Assembly: GCA_964506785.1 (NCBI GenBank)
Contig: CAZDME010000009.1
Location: 1 to 32,593, forward strand
DNA length: 32,593 bases
Direction of reading: 5' to 3'
DNA from: CAZDME01 sp964506785 [NCBI: uncultured bacterium]
GTDB taxonomy: Bacteria > CAZDME01 > JAYEMH01
Shown here: positions 1 through 6,849 of the stretch, piece after piece
How the letters are laid out: each line of letters opens with the position of its first letter
How positions within the stretch are numbered: position 1 is the stretch's first letter
The notes under the pieces: model-generated
What the model saw: only the letters and a program-made list of their open reading frames with translations
Database searches by the model: none
What the model was told of the DNA's origin: nothing
Made by a program: the position numbers and the translations under genes

Positions 1-3
1 TAG

Positions 4-38
4 AATGCGACATTTCTAATTTGGCTAAATACGACATT
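4..38. repeat. Direct repeat pair just downstream of pyrE
   Basis: An 11-mer AAT(A/G)CGACATT occurs at 4-14 and again at 28-38, with one mismatch and a 24-bp offset, starting 2 bases after the pyrE stop. Iterated ends of this kind occur at termini of some insertion sequences (for example IS21-like), so this may be the edge of a mobile element beyond the window. No transposase is visible, so this is only a suggestion. Confidence 0.35.
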
Positions 39-39
39 A

Positions 40-624
40 TCATTTTGGTATGACAGTGCGACTGCCGGGTTTTATTAAGGGCAGGTTCCTCTTACAAAGG
101 GGGCAATCAGGCGGGGTAAAGCTTTCAACCTCTAAAGAAAGAAGGGCCTTTAGGGGATAACCCAGGTTCATTCTTCCGCCGCTTCTATCTACCAAGGCGG
201 CAATGCCGACGATATCTGCCTGAAATTCCTCGGCAATACCAATCGTCTCTTTAACCGAGCCTCCGGTAGTAATGACATCTTCGACAATTAAAAGCTTCTG
301 CCCTTTTTTAATCCGGAAGCCCCGGCGTAAGGCCATCTTATCCTTAATTCTTTCAGTAAAAATCGCTTTGGTGCCGAAAGAAGAAGCTAATTCATAACCG
401 AGAATGATGCCGCCGGTAGCCAGGCCTAAAATAAGCTCAATCGATTCATCTTTAAATTTCTCTTTGAGTGCCAAAGCGAGCTTACCGGTAATATCGGGAG
501 ATTCTAAGATTCTAAATTTCTCAAAATAGGTGCCGCTATGCCGGCCGGAAGAAAGAAGAAAATGGCCTTTTAGAATAGCCTCGCTCTCTTCGAAAATCTT
601 AAGGATCTCTTTTTCAGTAAGCAT
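40..624 (-). CDS. pyrE: Orotate phosphoribosyltransferase
   Basis: This 194-residue protein should transfer the phosphoribosyl group of PRPP to orotate, giving OMP, the fifth step of UMP synthesis in the cytosol. The type I phosphoribosyltransferase PRPP loop LLIVEDVITTGGS is present near residues 110-122, and the N-terminal GHFLLSSGRHS is typical of PyrE. A CPLC pair lies near the C-terminus. It is the last gene of the pyr operon and overlaps the end of pyrF by 11 nt, which suggests translational coupling. The ATG at 624 gives the usual family length. The C-terminus ends next to a possible insertion-sequence end, but nothing suggests truncation. Confidence 0.95.
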   Translation of the reverse strand: MLTEKEILKIFEESEAILKGHFLLSSGRHSGTYFEKFRILESPDITGKLALALKEKFKDESIELILGLATGGIILGYELASSFGTKAIFTERIKDKMALRRGFRIKKGQKLLIVEDVITTGGSVKETIGIAEEFQADIVGIAALVDRSGGRMNLGYPLKALLSLEVESFTPPDCPLCKRNLPLIKPGSRTVIPK

Positions 625-1348
625 CTTGAGCCCTTTCTAGTTCTAATAAAATCTCTTTGGCGGATTTCACCGGATCAACCGACTGAGTTATAGGACGACC
701 TACAACTAAAAAATCGGCTCCGGAGGCAATGGCTTCTTTGGGAGTAGTAATCCTTTTTTGGTCATCAAATGAAGCCTTTGAGGGACGAATGCCCGGGGTA
801 ACGACTAAAAAATCGCCGCCCAGTTTTTCTTTTATCGTTTTAGCCTCCCGGGCGGAGGCAACTACCCCGTCTAAACCGGCACGCTTACCCAGAGAAGCTA
901 GCTCTAAAACCAGGGAAGATAAATCCCTGTCTATACCCATTCTTTTTAAATCTTCGCCAACTAAACTGGTTAAAACGGTAACGCCAATAATTAAAGGAGG
1001 CTTCTTTCCCTGCTTTTTAGAAAACTCTCTAACCTTTTTAACCGTCTCTTTAATCATCGCCTCTCCACCGGCAAGATGAAGATTGAACATAAAAACGTTC
1101 TTCTTTAAAACACTAACGCCGGCTTGTGCGACACTTCGGGGGATATCGTGAAATTTTAAATCGAGAAAAACCTTTTTCTTTTTCTTGGCAAGCCAATCGA
1201 GAATCTCCGGGCCAACGGCAGTAAAAAGCTGGATACCGACTTTATAAATAGAAACCGAATCGCCTAATTGTCCAACTATTTTTTTGGCCGAGTCTAGGTT
1301 GTCTGTATCCAGGGCAACAATTAATCGGTCTCGAGGGGTAAATTTCAT
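614..1348 (-). CDS. pyrF: Orotidine 5'-phosphate decarboxylase
   Basis: This 244-residue TIM-barrel enzyme should decarboxylate OMP to UMP, the final step of de novo pyrimidine synthesis. The catalytic signature DLKFHDIPRSV (the D-x-K-x-x-D array), VTPGIRP, and the phosphate-binding VVGRPIT near the C-terminus are all visible. It follows pyrD with a 4-nt ATGA stop/start overlap and itself overlaps pyrE by 11 nt, so pyrD, pyrF and pyrE are likely translated in a coupled way. Length and motifs match the short bacterial PyrF type (about 240 residues). Confidence 0.95.
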   Translation of the reverse strand: MKFTPRDRLIVALDTDNLDSAKKIVGQLGDSVSIYKVGIQLFTAVGPEILDWLAKKKKKVFLDLKFHDIPRSVAQAGVSVLKKNVFMFNLHLAGGEAMIKETVKKVREFSKKQGKKPPLIIGVTVLTSLVGEDLKRMGIDRDLSSLVLELASLGKRAGLDGVVASAREAKTIKEKLGGDFLVVTPGIRPSKASFDDQKRITTPKEAIASGADFLVVGRPITQSVDPVKSAKEILLELERAQDAY

Positions 1349-2268
1349 GGTTTTACATCCACTTTTAAGCTTCCAATAATCTCTTTAATACTTTTTAATT
1401 TATCTCTGGCAAGATATGTTTTTAAGCCTTCAATGATTTCTATCGAGGAACGGGGGTTAATAAAATTAGCCGTGCCCAGGGCAACCGCCCGGGCGCCGGC
1501 AATAAAGAATTCGAGGGCATCCTCTGTCTTCATAATGCCGCCGCCGCCTAAAATGGGAAGTTTGGTGTGTTTGGAAACTTGCCAGACCATCTGCAGGGCA
1601 AGCGGTCGAATGGCCGGGCCGGAAAGACCACCAGTAATATTGGCTAATTTAGGACGGCGTAAGTCAGGGTCAATGGCTAATCCTAAAAAAGTATTTACCA
1701 AAGATAAACCGTTAGCTCCGGCCTTTTCAGCAAGCCTGGCACACTCAACAATATCACTAACATTAGGCGATAACTTAACTAAAAGAGGCAGTCGGGTGAG
1801 TGAACGAATCTTACTTACCAAATATTTTAAAATCCGGGGATTGTTGCCAAAATGAATCCCGCCCTCTCTTACATTGGGACAGGAAAGATTTATCTCCAGG
1901 GCCGATATGCCTTTCTGCCGATTGAGAGAGCTGGCTAAACGCAAATATTCATTCTGGCTAAAACCGGCAATATTGACGATAATTGCCGTTTTAAATTGTC
2001 TTAAAAAAGGTAATTTCTCGCGGATAAAATGCTCCAGGCCCTGATTCTCCAAACCAATGGCATTGAGTAATCCGGCCGGGGTCTCGGCCAGACGCGGAGG
2101 AAGATTGCCCTGATGAGGCTTTTCGGTAATGGATTTGGTAATGATACCGCCCAGGCGATTAAGGTCGATAAGCTTTGAATAATCTTCACCATAACCAAAG
2201 GTTCCGGAAGAAACCAAAACCGGGTTTTTAAGCTTTATGCCGGCAAAGTTAATTGAGAGTTTGTCCAT
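1345..2268 (-). CDS. pyrD: Dihydroorotate dehydrogenase catalytic subunit, class 1B
   Basis: This 307-residue FMN TIM-barrel protein oxidises dihydroorotate to orotate. The motif NLSCPNV carries the active-site cysteine expected of class 1 enzymes (class 2 membrane enzymes use serine). GNNPRILK, KLSPNV and GGGGI fit the FMN site. The adjacent pyrK supplies the FAD and 2Fe-2S subunit, so this is the class 1B heterotetramer that normally passes electrons to NAD+. There is no N-terminal membrane segment. It is separated from pyrK by 3 nt and overlaps pyrF by 4 nt. Confidence 0.95.
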   Translation of the reverse strand: MDKLSINFAGIKLKNPVLVSSGTFGYGEDYSKLIDLNRLGGIITKSITEKPHQGNLPPRLAETPAGLLNAIGLENQGLEHFIREKLPFLRQFKTAIIVNIAGFSQNEYLRLASSLNRQKGISALEINLSCPNVREGGIHFGNNPRILKYLVSKIRSLTRLPLLVKLSPNVSDIVECARLAEKAGANGLSLVNTFLGLAIDPDLRRPKLANITGGLSGPAIRPLALQMVWQVSKHTKLPILGGGGIMKTEDALEFFIAGARAVALGTANFINPRSSIEIIEGLKTYLARDKLKSIKEIIGSLKVDVKP

Positions 2269-2271
2269 TTT

Positions 2272-3099
2272 TTAAAAAATAACCTCTCGAGCCCGGAAAA
2301 CCGGGCCGTCTTTGCAAACCAATTTATTTTCAAATGATTTTTTATCGCCCGATGAGGAACGGAAACGGACGGTGCAGCCCATACAGGCACCCAGGCCGCA
2401 GGCCATGTTTTCCTCCAGAGAAATTTGACAAGGGAAATTATATCTCCGACTTAAAAGGGCCATACTTTTTAACATTGCCCGGGGGCCGCAGGCAAAAACC
2501 ATCCCGGGATTTTTCAAGGCACCCTTAAGTTTTTTCTCGAATAGCAGGGTAATCAGCCCTTTTTCTCCAAAAGTGCCGTCGTCCGTAGCCATAAAGCAAT
2601 CTATGCCTAATCGGCGAATAGCCGGCCGGCCTAAAAGTAAATCTTTAGTCCGGGCGCCGAGAAAAAAAGCTAATTTGCCTTTTTTGTGATGTGTGACCAA
2701 TTTATCGGCCAAGCCTAAAAGCGGAGCGAGGCCGAGACCACCGGCGACTAAAATAATTTTTTTGTTTTTGGGAATACCAGCTAAATCAAAGCCGTTTCCC
2801 AAAGGGCCGATTAAATCCAAAATCTCGCCTGTTCTTTTTGCGCTTAAAATACGGGTGCCTTCACCTTTTATCTGATATAAAAGGGCAATGGCCGGAGGCC
2901 TGACTCGATGGAGACTGAAGGGACGGCGAAGAAGAGGTAAATCAGAATCAGATATTCTTAAGTGGACAAACTGGCCGGGTGAGATAGAGCCGGCAATAGC
3001 CGGGGCGTTTAATTTTAAAAGAAAAGAACCCGGGGCTACCTCTTGATGCGAGAGAATCCTAGCCTTTATTTGAACCATTTTTTGAGAAGAACGAGGCAT
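2272..3099 (-). CDS. pyrK: Dihydroorotate dehydrogenase electron transfer subunit
   Basis: This 275-residue protein belongs to the ferredoxin-NADP reductase superfamily. It carries RRPFS for FAD binding (about residues 58-62), a glycine-rich NAD-binding stretch VAGGLGLAPL, and a C-terminal 2Fe-2S site with cysteines in the C-x4-C-x2-C-x(n)-C arrangement beginning ENMACGLGACMGC. It should pass electrons from PyrD to NAD+. The start codon shares one base with the flavodoxin stop codon (TAATG). A second in-frame ATG seven codons later has no visible ribosome-binding site, so I keep the first. The flavodoxin just upstream makes an alternative electron acceptor worth considering. Confidence 0.93.
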   Translation of the reverse strand: MPRSSQKMVQIKARILSHQEVAPGSFLLKLNAPAIAGSISPGQFVHLRISDSDLPLLRRPFSLHRVRPPAIALLYQIKGEGTRILSAKRTGEILDLIGPLGNGFDLAGIPKNKKIILVAGGLGLAPLLGLADKLVTHHKKGKLAFFLGARTKDLLLGRPAIRRLGIDCFMATDDGTFGEKGLITLLFEKKLKGALKNPGMVFACGPRAMLKSMALLSRRYNFPCQISLEENMACGLGACMGCTVRFRSSSGDKKSFENKLVCKDGPVFRAREVIF

Positions 3100-3587
3100 T
3101 ACTCAATATCCTTAATTAAATCTTCAATCTTTGCTTCAATCTTTCGGGTATCGCCGATATCCTTTTGAGGATAAGTAAAAGTTTTTACCACTATTCCCCC
3201 TTTTTTCGAAAGAAGCCCTGTGGTCGTCTTTAAACATTTTTCTACACCCAGGCCGCTGCCAAAGGTGAAAAAAAGAATAATCTTTTTTCCGGCGAAAGTT
3301 GAGACTTTTTTAAGAAAAGAACGGATGGCCGGCGCCGGCTGAAAGGCCCAAACCGGGCTGCCCAGACAAATAAGCCGGTAAGGAGAAAGGTCAAAAGAAA
3401 CATCTTTTAATCTTATCTTTTGTTTGAAAAAAGCCTGCTTGGCCTGAAAAAAGAAACGCTTTTCTTCCTTGACCACCTCTAAAGGGATAAAATCGACTTC
3501 AAAGCGAAGGGATAATTTTTCCTTAAGCTTCTCGGCAATTTTTTTGGTGTTCCCGGTAAATGAATAGTAGATAACGGCGGCTTTCAT
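3099..3587 (-). CDS. Flavodoxin-family protein in the pyr operon
   Basis: This 162-residue protein has an N-terminal beta strand followed by the FMN-phosphate loop YSFTGNTKKIA (about residues 8-18), the signature of short-chain flavodoxins. A second loop LGSPVWAFQPAP (about residues 75-86) fits the flavin ring site. No iron-sulfur or extra domain is present. It sits between pyrC and pyrK, and its stop overlaps the pyrK start by one base, so it is made with the PyrDK complex. Established knowledge gives NAD+ as the PyrDK acceptor; use of this flavodoxin as a partner is my inference. It could instead be an unrelated flavodoxin or a flavin-dependent oxidoreductase. Confidence 0.8.
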   Translation of the reverse strand: MKAAVIYYSFTGNTKKIAEKLKEKLSLRFEVDFIPLEVVKEEKRFFFQAKQAFFKQKIRLKDVSFDLSPYRLICLGSPVWAFQPAPAIRSFLKKVSTFAGKKIILFFTFGSGLGVEKCLKTTTGLLSKKGGIVVKTFTYPQKDIGDTRKIEAKIEDLIKDIE

Positions 3588-3604
3588 TTTTTTATTTCCT
3601 AAGA

Positions 3605-4921
3605 CTATGTGTTTTCATTCTGCAAAAAATTTACTTTTTCGGTATTACTGTATACTACTTTCCCCCCAACGATGGTTACCTCCACCTTCCCCTGAAGGGA
3701 CCAACCTTGAAAAGGAGAGCTTTTGCCTTTGGAGGCAAAATCTTCGACTCTAACGGTATATTCTTTATTCAGGTCGACAATGGTCAAATCGGCAACTTTA
3801 CCGACCTGAACCCTTCCTTTATCCAAACCCAAAATTTTTGCCGGATTCAAACTCATTTTAGCCGCTAAGGCAAGCGGACTGAATTTTTCCTCCTTGAGCA
3901 ATTTGCTCACCGCCAAGGATAAAGCTGTTTCTAACCCGACAATACCAAAAGGAGCAGAATCATAATCCAGCTCTTTTTCCGCCAGGGTGTGAGGGGCGTG
4001 GTCAGTGGCAATCACATCAATGGTGCCGTCTTTTAACCCTTTGATAATCGCTTGCCGGTCCTTCTCCGGACGCAAGGGAGGATTAATTTTAGAGGAGGTT
4101 TCAAAAGTTTCTACGGCTTTATCCGTCAAGCTGAAATAATGAGGGCAGGTCTCGGCAGTTACCTTAAGGCCCTTCTTTTTCGCCCGGCGGACTAATTCGA
4201 CACTTCCCGCCGTGCTTATATGAGCGAGGTGCAGACGACCGCCAGTATATTCAGCCAGCATTATATCCCGGGCAATGCCGATTTCCTCGGCAACAGAGGG
4301 AATTCCGGCCAATCCCAGGCGGGTGGAGACAAACCCCTCGTGCATCAGGCCGCCGTTAGAAAGATAGAGGTCTTCAGCATGGCTGATAATGGGCAGGTTA
4401 AACATCCGGGCATATTCCAGGGCACGGCGCATAAGTTCTGAATTCAATACCGGAGAGCCATCATCAGATAAAGCAACCACTCCGGCCTTTTTCAAATCAG
4501 CGATTTCACTTAAGGTCTCTCCCCGGCGCTCCCTGGTTATCGAACCGATGACATAAACATTAACCAATCCTTTTCGTTCAGCTTGATTGCGGATAAATTC
4601 GACTACCGAGCGGCTATCAACGGGCGGCCGGGTATTAGGCATGGCGACAATACCGGTAAAACCGCCCCGGGCAGCCGCTTTTGTTCCCGTCTCGATTGTT
4701 TCTTTCTCCTCTTCTCCCGGTTCTCTTAAATGAGTATGTAAATCGATTAATCCCGGAAAAACTATTTTTTTATCGGCATCAATAATCTTAAAACCGGAGG
4801 GAATCTTGGCGATTTTCCCAATTTTAGTAATCTTCCCTTTCTCAATAAGAATATCAACTCGAGAATCCAGGTTTGTCTCCGGGTCAATCACCCGCCCGGA
4901 TTTAATTAAAAGATTCATCAT
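3605..4921 (-). CDS. pyrC: Dihydroorotase, class I
   Basis: This 438-residue zinc amidohydrolase should cyclise carbamoyl aspartate to dihydroorotate. The metal-binding DLHTHLREPG (about residues 61-70), VAMPNTRPP, ISHAEDL, LAHISTAG and ATDHAPHT are all visible in the expected order, so the catalytic residues appear intact and this is not an inactive PyrC-like partner. Two adjacent ATG codons open the frame. The AAGG ribosome-binding site is 3 nt before the first and 6 nt before the second, so the second (position 4918) may be used. A 93-nt gap separates it from pyrB and 17 nt separate it from the flavodoxin. Confidence 0.94.
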   Translation of the reverse strand: MMNLLIKSGRVIDPETNLDSRVDILIEKGKITKIGKIAKIPSGFKIIDADKKIVFPGLIDLHTHLREPGEEEKETIETGTKAAARGGFTGIVAMPNTRPPVDSRSVVEFIRNQAERKGLVNVYVIGSITRERRGETLSEIADLKKAGVVALSDDGSPVLNSELMRRALEYARMFNLPIISHAEDLYLSNGGLMHEGFVSTRLGLAGIPSVAEEIGIARDIMLAEYTGGRLHLAHISTAGSVELVRRAKKKGLKVTAETCPHYFSLTDKAVETFETSSKINPPLRPEKDRQAIIKGLKDGTIDVIATDHAPHTLAEKELDYDSAPFGIVGLETALSLAVSKLLKEEKFSPLALAAKMSLNPAKILGLDKGRVQVGKVADLTIVDLNKEYTVRVEDFASKGKSSPFQGWSLQGKVEVTIVGGKVVYSNTEKVNFLQNENT

Positions 4922-4942
4922 TTACCTTGTTTATCTCCGGGA

Positions 4943-4998
4943 GACGGCCAACGTAAGAAGAAAGAAGTAAATCTTCCGCTTCTGGTTTCCCATCTACC
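4943..4998. repeat. Weak 7-bp iteration between pyrB and pyrC
   Basis: Read on the minus strand, this gap shows purine-rich 7-mers (such as GGAAGAT) followed by pyrimidine-rich ones (such as TTTCTTC) in constant register. This resembles the clearer heptad elements elsewhere in the window. The match is weak and could be chance A/G-rich sequence. Confidence 0.3.
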
Positions 4999-5014
4999 GT
5001 TTGCTAAAATTTCA

Positions 5015-5956
5015 CTATCTAACTTTCTTCAAATTAGTCCGCACCCCGGAGAGAATGTAAAGAATGGCCATGCGGATAGCCAAACCATTGGTTACCTGCT
5101 CCAGAATCACCGACCAGGGGCCGTCAGCTACCTCCGCATCCAATTCTATGCCGCGGTTAACCGGCCCGGGATGCATAATCAAACAGTCTTTTTTAAGCAA
5201 TTCCAACCTAAACCTATTAAGGCCAAAAAGCCGGACATATTCCCGGATAGAAGGGAAAAGACTCCTCTTCTCCCTTTCTTTTTGAATCCTTAAAAAATAA
5301 AGGATGTCGGCCTCTTTTATTACCTTCTCGAAATCATAGCTAATCTTAACCGGTAATTTCTCCACTTCACGGGGTAATAAAGTTGGCGGAGCGCAAAGAA
5401 TAACCTCGGCCCCCAGTTTAGTTAAGCCCCAAATATTGGACCGGGCGACCCGGCTGTGCAGAATATCACCAATTATGGCTACTTTCAAACCGGCAATCTT
5501 TCTTTTCTTTTCCCGAATGGTATAAAGGTCAAGCAAGGCCTGAGTGGGATGTTCATGGGCGCCGTCACCGGCGTTTATAATCGAAACATCGGTAAGGTTA
5601 GATAAAGAATAAGGAAAGCCGGATGAGGAATGCCGGATAACCATCATATCTACCTTAAAAGCCTCGATATTTCGAACGGTATCAAGGAGGGTCTCTCCCT
5701 TGACTAGCGAGCTGGATGAAGGAGAAAGGTTAATTAAATCAGCGCTGAGACGTTTGGCCGCCAGTTCAAAAGACATCCGGGTCCGGGTACTCGGTTCAAA
5801 AAATAAATTAGCGACGGTTTTCCCTCTTAAGGTCGGCACCTTCTTTATCGGGCGGGTGGAAATTTCTTTAAAAGAGCCGGCCGCATCTAAAATAAAGTTT
5901 ATTTCTTCCGGGTCCAATTCTTCCAGCCCGAGGAGATTTTTTCTTTTCCAAATCAT
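5015..5956 (-). CDS. pyrB: Aspartate carbamoyltransferase catalytic subunit
   Basis: This 313-residue enzyme joins carbamoyl phosphate to aspartate. The carbamoyl-phosphate motif [15 protein letters not shown] (about residues 52-66) and the HPTQALLDL motif (about residues 136-144) mark it as ATCase rather than ornithine transcarbamoylase. [12 protein letters not shown] near the C-terminus is the usual aspartate-binding region. No pyrI regulatory subunit gene follows, as is usual when pyrR is present. It begins 2 nt after the pyrR stop codon, and its GAGG ribosome-binding site lies inside the last pyrR codons, which implies coupling. Confidence 0.95.
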   Translation of the reverse strand: MIWKRKNLLGLEELDPEEINFILDAAGSFKEISTRPIKKVPTLRGKTVANLFFEPSTRTRMSFELAAKRLSADLINLSPSSSSLVKGETLLDTVRNIEAFKVDMMVIRHSSSGFPYSLSNLTDVSIINAGDGAHEHPTQALLDLYTIREKKRKIAGLKVAIIGDILHSRVARSNIWGLTKLGAEVILCAPPTLLPREVEKLPVKISYDFEKVIKEADILYFLRIQKEREKRSLFPSIREYVRLFGLNRFRLELLKKDCLIMHPGPVNRGIELDAEVADGPWSVILEQVTNGLAIRMAILYILSGVRTNLKKVR

Positions 5957-5958
5957 CT

Positions 5959-6510
5959 TTATATATCCTCTTTTTCCATAATTACCACTCTGTCTTCTCC
6001 GTCCACTTCTTTAAGACGGACCTCAACAATCTCCCGGGGAGCAGTAGGAATATTTTTGCCGACAAAATCAGCCCGGATCGGCAATTCCCGGTGGCCCCGG
6101 TCAATAAGAATGGCTAATTGAATTTCCCGGGGACGGCCGAAATCAACTAAAGCATCGAGGGCGGAGCGAATGGTCCGGCCGGTATAAAGGACGTCGTCAA
6201 CCAGGACTACCTTCTTCCCATTAATATCAAAAGGAATATCAGTCTTGTGAACTATCGGCTGGGAGGCAATAGCGGTTAAATCGTCCCGATAAAGGGTAAT
6301 ATCCAAAATCCCTAAAGGCAGGCGGCTCTTATCAATCTCGTTAATCTTTTTTACTATTCTCTCGGCAAGGAAAGCACCGCGGTTTCTAATGCCAATAATA
6401 GCCAGGTTAACACTACCTTTGTTTTTTTCCAAAATCTCGTGGGTGATTCTACTTAAAGTGCGGTTTAAAGCAGCGGCATCCATAACACCCGCTTTTTCCT
6501 TCCGGGCCAT
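5959..6510 (-). CDS. pyrR: Pyr operon RNA-binding regulator / uracil phosphoribosyltransferase
   Basis: This 183-residue protein of the PRT fold has the PRPP loop [21 protein letters not shown] (near residues 99-119) and the PyrR-typical [20 protein letters not shown]. In Bacillus, PyrR binds pyr leader RNA in response to UMP and also has uracil phosphoribosyltransferase activity. Here it is the first gene of the operon and lies downstream of a leader with a recognisable PyrR-type hairpin (6766-6800), so autoregulation is likely. An AGGAGG ribosome-binding site precedes the ATG with 5-nt spacing. Basic and acidic residues for RNA contact cannot be judged by eye. Confidence 0.95.
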   Translation of the reverse strand: MARKEKAGVMDAAALNRTLSRITHEILEKNKGSVNLAIIGIRNRGAFLAERIVKKINEIDKSRLPLGILDITLYRDDLTAIASQPIVHKTDIPFDINGKKVVLVDDVLYTGRTIRSALDALVDFGRPREIQLAILIDRGHRELPIRADFVGKNIPTAPREIVEVRLKEVDGEDRVVIMEKEDI

Positions 6511-6525
6511 ATTTTCCTCCTAATT

Positions 6526-6560
6526 GGCTCATGGCTCATAACTCATGGCGAGTAGCTCAA
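6526..6560. repeat. Tandem 7-bp array, proximal arm, upstream of pyrR
   Basis: Five consecutive 7-mers in constant register on the plus strand: two perfect copies of GGCTCAT, then degenerate forms such as AACTCAT. The array lies 15 bp upstream of the pyrR start codon. It pairs imperfectly with the array at 6635-6667, which has the opposite orientation, so the two arms could form a long imperfect stem. Confidence 0.75.
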
Positions 6561-6634
6561 TTTAATTGTGTACTGAGTGATATGTTATGCGCACTGTTAA
6601 AGAAGGTAAAAATAAATATTGTGACTAAGAGCTA

Positions 6635-6667
6635 TGAACAAAGAGCTAAGAGCCAAAAGAGCTCCTG
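6635..6667. repeat. Tandem 7-bp array, distal arm, pyr leader
   Basis: Plus-strand 7-mers of the type TAAGAGC (two exact copies) alternate with TATGAAC and AAAGAGC in constant register. The words resemble the reverse complement of the proximal arm at 6526-6560. The intervening 75 bp (6561-6634) holds nothing I recognise. Confidence 0.7.
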
Positions 6668-6676
6668 GTTCATATC

Positions 6677-6760
6677 TCATATAAAAAAATAAAAAAAAAC
6701 GCCCACCCGGATAAATCCAAGCAGGCTATGATTTTTTGACAAGAAACTCGCTTTTCTCAT
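6677..6760 (-). CDS. Putative 27-codon pyr leader peptide
   Basis: The minus strand has AAAGGGG, a 5-nt spacer, then ATG at 6760 and an open frame of 27 codons ending in TGA at 6677. The peptide starts MRKASFLSKNHS and ends in a run of Phe and Tyr encoded by the terminator U-tract. The frame covers the whole terminator hairpin (6701-6726) and stops about 14 nt beyond the main U-tract. This geometry resembles the E. coli pyrBI leader peptide, where a translating ribosome prevents terminator folding. The Shine-Dalgarno sequence lies in the 3' strand of the PyrR-type hairpin. I infer that the peptide itself is unimportant and that the act of translation is regulatory. Confidence 0.6.
   Translation of the reverse strand: MRKASFLSKNHSLLGFIRVGVFFYFFI
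6681..6726 (-). terminator. Intrinsic terminator/attenuator in the pyr leader
   Basis: The minus-strand RNA forms an 11-bp stem (6726-6716 with 6711-6701) that includes four G-U pairs and has a UUUA loop. It is followed by nine U residues, an A and seven more U residues. It lies between the pyr promoter and pyrR, so it should act as an attenuator for the operon. Confidence 0.85.
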
Positions 6761-6765
6761 TATAT

Positions 6766-6800
6766 CCCCTTTGTTAGCTTCACCGAGCTAACTTAAAAGG
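6766..6800 (-). promoter_or_regulatory. PyrR-binding-type RNA hairpin
   Basis: The minus-strand RNA has a perfect 7-bp stem GUUAGCU/AGCUAAC (6786-6792 with 6773-6779) closed by the hexaloop CGGUGA. Below it lies a second stem, CCUUU with AAAGG, leaving UAA bulged on the 5' side. From memory, the Bacillus PyrR site is ARUCCNGNGAGGYU with a CNGNGA hexaloop and a 5' purine-rich internal bulge. Here 11 of 14 positions match, and the mismatches fall in stem positions where pairing is kept. The lower stem contains the Shine-Dalgarno sequence of the leader peptide. Confidence 0.75.
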
Positions 6801-6817
6801 TTTTAAAAGTTTGACAA

Positions 6818-6846
6818 ACTATACCATAAGATTTAAGCCCTGTCAA
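6818..6846 (-). promoter_or_regulatory. Sigma-70 promoter of the pyr operon
   Basis: A perfect -35 box TTGACA (6846-6841), a 17-bp spacer ending in the extended -10 dinucleotide TG, and a -10 box TATAGT (6823-6818) lie on the minus strand just after the stop codon of the preceding gene. Transcription should start near 6811 and give a leader of about 300 nt before pyrR. Confidence 0.9.
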
Positions 6847-6849
6847 GAA

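Noticed and set aside
6677-6811. Cyclic di-GMP or other small-molecule riboswitch in the pyr leader
   Set aside because: The conserved GEMM-type elements are absent, and the hairpin is well explained as a PyrR site next to pyrR.
6736-6816. Plus-strand TTGACA matches in the pyr leader (6736-6741 and 6811-6816)
   Set aside because: Neither has a good -10 box at 17-18 bp on the plus strand, and no plus-strand gene follows.
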